From DATKRB01 sp036501425 (GTDB lineage Bacteria; Actinomycetota; Acidimicrobiia; Acidimicrobiales; RAAP-2), in the NCBI GenBank assembly GCA_036501425.1, contig DASYAI010000016.1, positions 36,057 through 100,056 on the forward strand: a DNA stretch of 64,000 nucleotides. The letters are read 5' to 3'. Of this stretch, positions 58,159 to 64,000 are shown piece by piece. Made by a program: the position numbers and the translations under genes. Position 1 is the first letter of the stretch; every line of letters begins with the position of its first letter. Under the pieces are notes generated by a model, which was not told the origin of the DNA, did not search any database, and saw nothing but the letters and a program-made list of their open reading frames with translations.

Positions 58159-58617
58159 TCAGCGGTCGGGGGCGCCGACCCGCACGTGGCTCCCCCGCCG
58201 GGCCGGCGGCGCGTGGCCCGCCAGCGCCCGCTCGAGGCGATCCGCAACGGTGCGCAAGAGCCAGCTCTGCACGGCGGTCAGGTCGGCCCCCGTCGTCCAC
58301 TGCTCTCGAGGAAGGGTCACCAGTTGCACCACGTCGCCCCAGTCGTCGGTCTTCACCGCGGTCCGGACCACTCGCGGGTGCCGGCGGCCGTCCGCCAGCC
58401 GGGCCAGGGCCGCCGCCTGCAGGCGTACGACGGCGCGCCGCCGGGTGGTGGTGATCGAGGCCAGCAGGTCCTCGGCCCGTGCCCGCAAGAAATGGGCGGT
58501 GGGGCTGGACGGGTCGACGGTGGCGGCGAGCTCACGCAGTTCGACCGCCGCCTCGGCCATCACGCTCACCACGCGCGGGTCGTCCAGGTAGGGGCTCGGG
58601 AGGGTGATCTTCGGCAC
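58159..58617 (-). CDS. Uncharacterised helical protein
   Basis: 152 residues from GTG 58617: MPKITLPSPYLDDPRVVSVM, AEAAVELRELAATVDPSSPT, AHFLRARAEDLLASITTTRR, then basic helices and LTAVQSWLLRTVADRLERAL. No membrane segment, no known family. A start at 58680 would add 21 residues of poor codon quality. TACCAT lies at 58696-58701 on the minus strand and could be its promoter. Confidence 0.5.
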   Translation of the reverse strand: MPKITLPSPYLDDPRVVSVMAEAAVELRELAATVDPSSPTAHFLRARAEDLLASITTTRRRAVVRLQAAALARLADGRRHPRVVRTAVKTDDWGDVVQLVTLPREQWTTGADLTAVQSWLLRTVADRLERALAGHAPPARRGSHVRVGAPDR

Positions 58618-58743
58618 CTCGTGTCCACGGGCGGGTGGTGACCGGACCGACCGACCGGTGGTCGACCACGAGGCGAGCACCGGCGAGTCGTCTCGATGGT
58701 ACGTCTCCCCTGCGCCGGTCCGCCTCCCTCATCTGCATCATTT

Positions 58744-58801
58744 GCCTCGAGGAGCACGTAGGGCGGACCGTGCAGCCGCCTCGAGGAGCACGTAGGGCGG
58801 A
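58744..58801. repeat. 24-base direct repeat, 34-base period, upstream of the BY-kinase gene
   Basis: gcctcgaggagcacgtaggg plus cgga at 58744-58767 and again at 58778-58801, each followed by (c/t)cgtg. The spacing of 34 bases is about three helical turns, so a regulator could bind both copies on one face. The first copy is about 115 bases before the promoter of the BY-kinase gene. Confidence 0.8.
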
Positions 58802-58915
58802 TCGTGAGGGCCGATGGTCCCACGGTGCATTGACCGGCCGGGCCGAAACGGAGGCCCCAACGGGCTCACCAGGTCATACCTCCGGGCCCGAGCGCCCCCG
58901 AGTACGCTTGGGGCG

Positions 58916-60670
58916 ATGGTACGAGCTGCTGTCGGCGCCCGGACCAGCTCGGAGGCGGCCGAGCCCGGGCTGGTCGATTACCTCCGTATCCTCTGGCGCC
59001 ACAAGTTCCTCATCGTCCTTACGGTCGTGGTGGCCACCGGAACGGTGGTCGGGCTGGACCGGGCACGCACGCCGGTCTACCAGGGGACCGCCCAGCTGCT
59101 GCTCACCCCCCAGGCGTCGACGGGCTCTTCCTCGCCGGCGGACCTGAGCCCCACCGGCATCGCGACTGACATCCAGCTCGTCTCGAGCAGTCCGGTCCGA
59201 GCGGCGGTGACCCGCCTGTTGCACGCGCCGGCACCGGCCGTCGCGGTCAGCGAGGTGGGGACGACCGACGTTGCCCAGATCGCCGTGCGGTCGACCAATC
59301 CGACCTTCGCCGCCGCGGCCGCCAACGCCTACGCCCACGCCTACATCACCGTCGCCACCAAGAACTTCGTCGACGCCCAGCTGGTCACCGAGCGCCAGGT
59401 TCAGTCCCAGATCACCGCGGTCCAGGGGCAGATCGCGGCGACCCAGGGGCAGATCGCCGCGACCCCGGCCAGCGCGACGACGACCATCTCGCAGCTCCAG
59501 GCTCAGCTGTCGGGCCTCGACGTGCAGCTGTCGGGCCTCCAGCAGCAGCTCAGCGCCGTCCAGCTGACCACCGCCCAGGGATCGAGCGCCGGCCAGCTGG
59601 TGGTGCCGGCGGCGGCCAGCTCCGTCCCGGTGTCCCCGAAGAAGACCCAGGACGCCGTGATCGCGGCCGGGGTCGGCCTCCTGCTGGGCCTCGGCTTCGC
59701 CCTCCTGCGGGACCACCTCGACGACCGGATCCGGAACGCCGACGACCTCGAGGCGGCCCTCGGGGGTCTCCCCACCATCGGTCTGATCCCCGCCCTCGGT
59801 GAGTGGCGGGACCGCAAATCGGCGTACATGGTCACCAAAGAGCGCCCCCGCTCGCCGTCGGCCGAGGCCTACCGGGCCCTGCGCACGTCCATCAAGTTCA
59901 TGGCCATCGAACGGCCGGTGAAGGTGCTGCAGGTGACCAGCCCCGGCGCCTCCGAAGGCAAGACCACCACCGCCGCCAACCTGGCCTTCGCCATGGGCGA
60001 GTCGGGTCAACGGGTGGTACTGATCGACTGCGACCTCCGGCGGCCCCGCGTCCACGAGTTCTTCGCCCTGCCCAACGATCGGGGGCTCACCTCGTTCCTG
60101 CTCGACGAGACCCCGATCGACGAGGCACTGCACCGCGTGCCGAGCAACTCGGGCCTGCTGGTCCTGCCGGCCGGACCGATCCCCCCCAATCCGTCGGAGC
60201 TGCTGTCTGGTGAACGGGCGGACTGGCTCTTCCGCTACCTCGCCGAGTCGGCGGACATCGTGATCCTCGACAGCTCCCCCGTGCTGCCGGTCACCGACGC
60301 CGTGGTGCTGGCGGCGCGGGTGGACGGGGTGCTGCTGGTCGCCTCGGCCGGTGTGTCCACCGCCCGGGGCCTCAACCGATCGGCGGAGCTGCTGTCGCGC
60401 GTCGACGCCCGGCTCGTCGGCACCGTGCTCAACCGGGCGCCCAGCGCCGCCGCCTACCGTTACGGCTACGGGTACGGCTACGGCTACGAGTCGGCCGCGA
60501 CACCGCCGGCGGCGACCAACGGCAGCGGACCGGTGGTCCTTCCCGAAAGCACCAACGGCAACGGCAGCGTCGTGAAGTCCGGCACCGCCGGCGACCCACC
60601 ACCGAGCAACGGCAACGGCCAGGTCACCCTGGGAGAGGGCTGGCCGGCCCATGCCCGGCGCCAGCCCTGA
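58916..60670 (+). CDS. Wzz-like polysaccharide co-polymerase fused to a BY-type tyrosine kinase
   Basis: 584 residues. Wzz domain: membrane helix after LRILWRHKFLIVLTVVVATG, a periplasmic part with a coiled-coil built on repeats (QITAVQGQIAATQGQIAATP), and a second helix near residue 245. Cytoplasmic kinase: SPGASEGKTTTAANLA (Walker A, Lys349), VVLIDCDLRRPRVHEF (Walker A'), ADIVILDSSPVLPVTD (Walker B). The tail has a Tyr cluster (YRYGYGYGYGYES) for autophosphorylation, then Asn/Gly-rich spacer. It controls chain length and export of exopolysaccharide. ATG 58916 follows TACGCT (58903-58908), seven bases upstream. The two functions, split in Firmicutes, are on one chain. Confidence 0.92.
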   Translation: MVRAAVGARTSSEAAEPGLVDYLRILWRHKFLIVLTVVVATGTVVGLDRARTPVYQGTAQLLLTPQASTGSSSPADLSPTGIATDIQLVSSSPVRAAVTRLLHAPAPAVAVSEVGTTDVAQIAVRSTNPTFAAAAANAYAHAYITVATKNFVDAQLVTERQVQSQITAVQGQIAATQGQIAATPASATTTISQLQAQLSGLDVQLSGLQQQLSAVQLTTAQGSSAGQLVVPAAASSVPVSPKKTQDAVIAAGVGLLLGLGFALLRDHLDDRIRNADDLEAALGGLPTIGLIPALGEWRDRKSAYMVTKERPRSPSAEAYRALRTSIKFMAIERPVKVLQVTSPGASEGKTTTAANLAFAMGESGQRVVLIDCDLRRPRVHEFFALPNDRGLTSFLLDETPIDEALHRVPSNSGLLVLPAGPIPPNPSELLSGERADWLFRYLAESADIVILDSSPVLPVTDAVVLAARVDGVLLVASAGVSTARGLNRSAELLSRVDARLVGTVLNRAPSAAAYRYGYGYGYGYESAATPPAATNGSGPVVLPESTNGNGSVVKSGTAGDPPPSNGNGQVTLGEGWPAHARRQP

Positions 60671-60774
60671 GCGCGCCCACGGCGCCGGCCGGAGCGGGCA
60701 CGGCTCGCGAGCGCTGATCGGGAGCGGCAGCGGCGCTTCCTCCCCGGCCCGGTAGCGCGCCCGGAGGGCCCATC

Positions 60775-60815
60775 TACACTGCGCCATGTCCGTGGTCCTG
60801 AGTCCGTGGTCCTGA
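60775..60815 (+). promoter_or_regulatory. Leaderless-type promoter and 14-base duplication at the TauE gene start
   Basis: TACACT (60775-60780) ends five bases before ATG 60786. The sequence GTCCGTGGTCCTGA then occurs twice (60788-60801, 60802-60815). The duplication shifts the frame: from ATG 60786 translation now stops after nine codons at 60815, whereas without one copy that ATG would be in frame with the TauE protein. Confidence 0.7.
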
Positions 60816-61564
60816 CCGGAGGCGATCACCTGCTGCTGGTGGCCGCCGGGCTCGGGGCGGGCGTGGTGAACGGGGCGGCCGGGGGAGGCACCCTGCTCTC
60901 CTTCCCGGCTCTGCTCGCCGTCGGCTACCCGGCCGTGACGGCCAACGTGACCTCAACGGTCGGGATCTGGAGCGGCTACCTGGGCGGGGTCGCGGGCTTC
61001 CAGCGCGAGGCCCGCTCCCAGGGCCGGCGGCTGCGGGCACTGGCACCGAGCACCCTCGCCGGCAGCGCGGGCGGCGGCGTGCTGCTCCTCACGACGCCGA
61101 GCCACGCCTTCGCGACCCTCGCGCCGTACCTCGTCCTGGTCTCGTGCCTCCTCTTCGCCGGCCAGCCCGTCGTGGCCCGGCGGCTGCGATCGGGCGGCAC
61201 CGCGTCCCGCCGGCACCGGGTGGCCCTGCACCTCGGGACGTTCGCAGCGTCGGTGTACGGCGCCTACTTCGGCGCGGGACTGGGGATCGTGCTCCTCGCG
61301 GTGCTCGCCACCTCCCTGCCCGACTCCCTGACCCGGATCAACGGGTTGCGCAGCGTGCTCGCCCTGCTGGTCAACACCGTGGCGGTGGTGGTCTTCGTGC
61401 TGGGCGCCCACGTGGCCTGGGCTGCCGCCGGCATCTTGGCCGCCACTGCCGTGGTCGGTGGCTTCGTGGGAGCTCGCGTCGCCCGCCGGCTCCCGCCCGT
61501 CGTCCTGCGGGTCCTCGTCGTGGCCATCGGCCTCGCCACGGCCATCGGGCTCCTCGTTCGCTAG
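60806..61564 (+). CDS. TauE/SafE-family membrane permease
   Basis: 252 residues, about eight helices. TauE/SafE hallmarks: LLLVAAGLGAGVVNGAAGGGTLLSFPALLAVG near the start, TANVTSTVGIWSGYLGG, and the second repeat YGAYFGAGLGIVLLAVLATSLPDSLTRINGLRSVLALLVNTVAV. It exports or imports sulfur oxyanions or other organic anions. GTG 60806 is now the first usable start, because a 14-base duplication has separated the ancestral ATG 60786 from the frame. Convergent with the tatA-like gene. Confidence 0.85.
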   Translation: MVLTGGDHLLLVAAGLGAGVVNGAAGGGTLLSFPALLAVGYPAVTANVTSTVGIWSGYLGGVAGFQREARSQGRRLRALAPSTLAGSAGGGVLLLTTPSHAFATLAPYLVLVSCLLFAGQPVVARRLRSGGTASRRHRVALHLGTFAASVYGAYFGAGLGIVLLAVLATSLPDSLTRINGLRSVLALLVNTVAVVVFVLGAHVAWAAAGILAATAVVGGFVGARVARRLPPVVLRVLVVAIGLATAIGLLVR

Positions 61565-61592
61565 ACCGGGGGACGCCGGGGGGCGCCGGTCC
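61564..61592. terminator. Possible bidirectional hairpin between convergent genes
   Basis: GACCGG (61564-61569) and CCGGTC (61587-61592) flank a G-rich centre just after the TauE stop and before the TatA stop on the other strand. Short stem, no T tract. Confidence 0.3.
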
Positions 61593-61603
61593 GGCTCGAG
61601 TGC

Positions 61604-61786
61604 TCAACCAGGGCCGTCGGGTGGCCCGTCGTCGTCGGGCGGCCCGGGGCCTGCTCCCCGATCGAACTCTTTGCGAGCCGACCCGAGGCCCCGGGCCCAC
61701 CGGGGGATGGCGGCGGCGCCGAAGAGCACCACGACGGCGATCGCGAGGACGACCAAAAGGTCCGGCCCGAAGATCTCGGCCGACAC
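61604..61786 (-). CDS. TatA/E-like twin-arginine translocase subunit
   Basis: 60 residues: an N-terminal helix LLVVLAIAVVVLFGAAAIPRWARGLGSARKEFDRG has the TatA order of membrane helix, F-G hinge and amphipathic helix, then an acidic Pro/Gly tail. TatA forms the pore for folded proteins at the membrane. It is short for TatA (usual 60-90) and no tatB or tatC is adjacent. GTG 61786 starts it, 15 bases after the MerR stop on the same strand. Confidence 0.8.
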   Translation of the reverse strand: MSAEIFGPDLLVVLAIAVVVLFGAAAIPRWARGLGSARKEFDRGAGPGPPDDDGPPDGPG

Positions 61787-61801
61787 GGCGCCCCGGCCCG
61801 A

Positions 61802-62257
61802 TCAGGAGACCGGGACCTCGAGCTCGGCCGCTCGCGCCCGCATCCGCTCGCCCTTCGCCACCCGCTCGGCCCGAAACTCCTCGATCCGCCGCAACGTGTC
61901 GTCCAGACGGCCGATCAGCCGGTCGTTGGCGACGATCGCCTCGGCCAGCAGGCGCCGCTGCCGGTCGGCCCGGGCCCCTTCGCGGTACGCGATGCGCAGG
62001 CGGCCGAGCACGTCGTCGGCGTCGAGCACGGCCCGGATTTCGGCCAGCGACAGCCCCAGCAGCACCTGCAGCTCGCGGATCCGGTTCACCCGGTCGAGGT
62101 CGTCGGGCGAGTAGAGCCGGTGACCGCTCCCCAGACGCTCGCTCGGGGTGACCAGGCCGATCTGCTCCCAGTAGCGCAGCGTCCGGGTGGTCACGCCGGC
62201 ACGTTGCGCGACCTCGCCGATGCGCAAGGCGAGCGGCGGGACCGGCGCGGCGCTCAA
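61802..62257 (-). CDS. MerR-family transcriptional regulator
   Basis: 151 residues. LRIGEVAQRAGVTTRTLRYWEQIGLVTPSERLGSGHRLYSPDDLDRVNRIRELQVLLGLSLAEIRAVL is a complete MerR DNA-binding domain, followed by a dimerisation coiled-coil (RRLLAEAIVANDRLIGRLDDTLRRIEEF) without effector-binding Cys. It likely governs the MFS transporter encoded just upstream. The TTG at 62257 overlaps the transporter stop (TTGA), so it is translated by coupling. Confidence 0.88.
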   Translation of the reverse strand: MSAAPVPPLALRIGEVAQRAGVTTRTLRYWEQIGLVTPSERLGSGHRLYSPDDLDRVNRIRELQVLLGLSLAEIRAVLDADDVLGRLRIAYREGARADRQRRLLAEAIVANDRLIGRLDDTLRRIEEFRAERVAKGERMRARAAELEVPVS

Positions 62258-63996
62258 AACGTTCCGATCTCCTCGACGATCGGCTCGTAGTCGCCGGTGG
62301 CTCCCTCGACCTCGTCGACATGCACGTAGCGCCCGCCCCGGGTCCACGAGGCGGCGGCGGCGATGATGCACGCCCCGATGGCGAAGTCGAAGGCAGTGTG
62401 CAGCCCCTTGCGGAACGGGCTCGCGATGAGGTTGGGGAAGAACGACCGGCCCTGGAGCACCGCCGCCTTGGCCGCCGGCAGGTGCGAGAGGACCGCGCTC
62501 CCCAGAAGGTGCTGCATAGGGTTGTAGCCGAGGAACGCCGCGAAGAGTACCGACACCGGGGGGAGGTGGGAGACCCGCGTGGCCACCTGGGGGGAGACAC
62601 CCTGTTGCACCAGGCCGTGGAACATGGTGGACGGCAGCACGTCGGACAGCCCGACGATCATGAGCGAGAAGAAGATCCCGATCGAGAGCACCTGGGCCGA
62701 GTTCTGGAACGTGGTGTTCATCCCCGATCCCGCCCCACGGTCCCCGGCCGGCAGGCTGTTCATCACGCCGGCCCGGTTGGGGGACATGAACAGGCCGTTG
62801 CTGATCCCCATCAGCAGCAAGAGGAGCGCGAACCCGACGTAGTTGAAGTTGACCGGAAGCAGCTCGAGGAGGATGAACGACACACCGGAGAGCACCATGC
62901 CCCCGGTGGCAAAGGGACGGGCGCCGAACCGGTCGGACAGGACACCCGAGATCGGGCCGGCGATCAGGAACCCTGCCGTCAACGGGAGCATGTAGATACC
63001 GGCCCACAACGGAGTCTTGGCGAAGTCGTAGCCGTGCAGGGGCAGCCAGATGCCCTGGAGCCAGATGATCAACATGAACATCAGCCCGCCCCGACCGACG
63101 GCGGAGAGGAACGTCGCCAACGTGCCGGCGGTGAAGGCCCGGATCCTGAACAGCGGGAGCCGGAACATCGGTTCCGCGGTGCGTCGCTCGATGAACGCGA
63201 ACACGATGAGCATCGCCACCCCCCCGCCGAGCTCGCCGATCACCTCGGGGCTGGTCCAGCCCATGGTGTGGTTCTGGTAGGGCTCGATCCCGTAGGTGAT
63301 CCCGACCATCACCGCGATGAGCCCGACGGCAAAGGTCACGTTGCCCGCCCAGTCGATCGACGTGCGCCGCGGCGGCGTGATGTCCTTCAGCATGGTGTAC
63401 GCCCACACCGTGCAGAACAGCCCGATCGGCACCGAGACCAAAAAGATGAGCCGCCAGTTGATGGGGGCGAGCAGGCCCCCCAGCACCAGACCGATGAAGG
63501 TCCCGCTGGTGGCGGCCACCCCGTTGATCCCGAGGGCCATGCCCCGCTGGTTGGCGGGAAAGGCGTCGGTGAGGATGGCGGCGGAGTTGGCGAAGACCAT
63601 GGCGCCGCCCACGCCCTGGAAGACCCGCATCACGATGAGCCAGATCGCCCCCTGGGTCCCCGACATCCAGGTGATGGTCAGCATGAGGGAGAAGAACGTG
63701 AAGACGGCGAAGCCCAGGTTGTAGACCTTGACCCGCCCGTACATGTCGCCCAGGCGGCCCAGGCTGACCACCAGCACGCTGGTGGCCACCAGGAACCCCA
63801 GGATCATCCACAGCAGGTAGAAGCTGTTGCCCGGCAGCAGCGGGTCGAGCTTGATGCCCCGGAAGATGTCGGGCATGGCGATGAGCACGATGGAGCCGTC
63901 GATGGTGACCATCAGCACCCCGATGGTGCAGTTGATCAGCGCCACCCACTTGTAGCGGTCGGACACCTGATGGGTGCTTCCGTTCGAGGTCAGCAA
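62254..63996 (-). CDS. MFS transporter, DHA2 (14-helix) type drug exporter; 5' end at window edge
   Basis: At least 580 residues with 14 helices. YKWVALINCTIGVLMVTIDGSIVLIAMPDIF is the standard first helix with motif D1; LGRLGDMYGRVKVYNLGF is motif A; VMRVFQGVGGAMVFANSAAILTDAFP is motif B; GINGVAATSGTFIGLVLGGLLAPINWRLIFLVSVPIG is motif C. It probably exports hydrophobic compounds with protons. The open frame begins with TTG 63996 only four bases from the window end, so the true start may lie outside; a GTG near 63966 is an internal alternative. The MerR gene follows in the same operon. Confidence 0.88.
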   Translation of the reverse strand: MLTSNGSTHQVSDRYKWVALINCTIGVLMVTIDGSIVLIAMPDIFRGIKLDPLLPGNSFYLLWMILGFLVATSVLVVSLGRLGDMYGRVKVYNLGFAVFTFFSLMLTITWMSGTQGAIWLIVMRVFQGVGGAMVFANSAAILTDAFPANQRGMALGINGVAATSGTFIGLVLGGLLAPINWRLIFLVSVPIGLFCTVWAYTMLKDITPPRRTSIDWAGNVTFAVGLIAVMVGITYGIEPYQNHTMGWTSPEVIGELGGGVAMLIVFAFIERRTAEPMFRLPLFRIRAFTAGTLATFLSAVGRGGLMFMLIIWLQGIWLPLHGYDFAKTPLWAGIYMLPLTAGFLIAGPISGVLSDRFGARPFATGGMVLSGVSFILLELLPVNFNYVGFALLLLLMGISNGLFMSPNRAGVMNSLPAGDRGAGSGMNTTFQNSAQVLSIGIFFSLMIVGLSDVLPSTMFHGLVQQGVSPQVATRVSHLPPVSVLFAAFLGYNPMQHLLGSAVLSHLPAAKAAVLQGRSFFPNLIASPFRKGLHTAFDFAIGACIIAAAASWTRGGRYVHVDEVEGATGDYEPIVEEIGTF

Positions 63997-64000
63997 CCCA

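Noticed and set aside
61802..63949. 715-residue frame appearing to fuse a long N-terminus to MerR
   Set aside because: The N-terminal 560 residues are the MFS gene read in the wrong frame; the MerR protein starts at TTG 62257.

Overview
The window is a 64 kb piece of a high-GC (about 70%) chromosome from an actinomycete. WhiB, the MurT/GatD pair, F420-type luciferase-like oxidoreductases, a TldD/TldE pair, many GTG/TTG starts and leaderless promoters all point to Actinomycetota. The overall gene mix suggests a free-living Acidimicrobiia-like lineage, but that placement is inference. No ribosomal RNA, replication genes, intact mobile element or CRISPR array was seen.

Layout. 1-6.2 kb: a truncated branched-chain-type ABC solute-binding protein, a secreted GH76-like glycosidase, and a four-gene operon of ABC ATPase, ABC permease, histidine kinase and LuxR-type regulator. 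6.2-12.7 kb: a worn accessory region with an SRAP stub, a bile-acid-type symporter, a possible integrase N-terminal stub, an amidohydrolase, a GNAT enzyme, a purN pseudogene with an in-frame stop, a frameshifted secreted protein and the C-terminal third of a tyrosine recombinase beside tRNA-Val(CAC). 12.8-20.6 kb: a membrane protein, then a TetR regulator divergent from a tightly overlapped four-gene operon (acyl-CoA reductase/HAD fusion, zinc alcohol dehydrogenase, LarA-like DUF2088 protein, PlsC acyltransferase). This operon is the best candidate for an undescribed lipid pathway. 20.6-30.3 kb: NRDE protein, GatD and MurT (peptidoglycan amidation), LysR regulator, TldD/TldE protease, AlkA-type DNA glycosylase and malonyl-CoA decarboxylase. 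30.5-40 kb: aldo/keto reductase, VOC protein, WhiB, LLM oxidoreductase, M20 peptidase, a two-RCK potassium channel, dienelactone hydrolase, a flavin disulfide reductase and DoxX. 40-50.7 kb: a secreted spherulin-4 protein, an ABC-2 exporter, universal stress protein, small proteins, aldo/keto reductase, dienelactone hydrolase, a variant cell-wall amidase, ArsC-like protein and a secreted glycosidase. 50.8-64 kb: VOC protein, UDP-glucose dehydrogenase, LLM oxidoreductase, aldo/keto reductase, membrane acyltransferase, SDR, DUF2510 protein, a Wzz/BY-kinase, TauE, TatA, and a MerR/MFS pair cut by the window edge.

Themes. Several genes serve cell-surface polysaccharide (UDP-glucose dehydrogenase, Wzz/BY-kinase, acyltransferase-3, GH76, GH-A glycosidase, spherulin-4) and lipid metabolism (reductase operon, malonyl-CoA decarboxylase, MFE-2-like SDR). 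A TANNNT hexamer ending 5-9 bases before the start codon precedes at least 18 genes, which implies that leaderless transcription is the normal mode here; it also helps decide starts. Several gene pairs converge with overlapping 3' ends, and co-directional genes often share ATGA or GTGA overlaps, so the genome is compact outside the 6-12.7 kb region.
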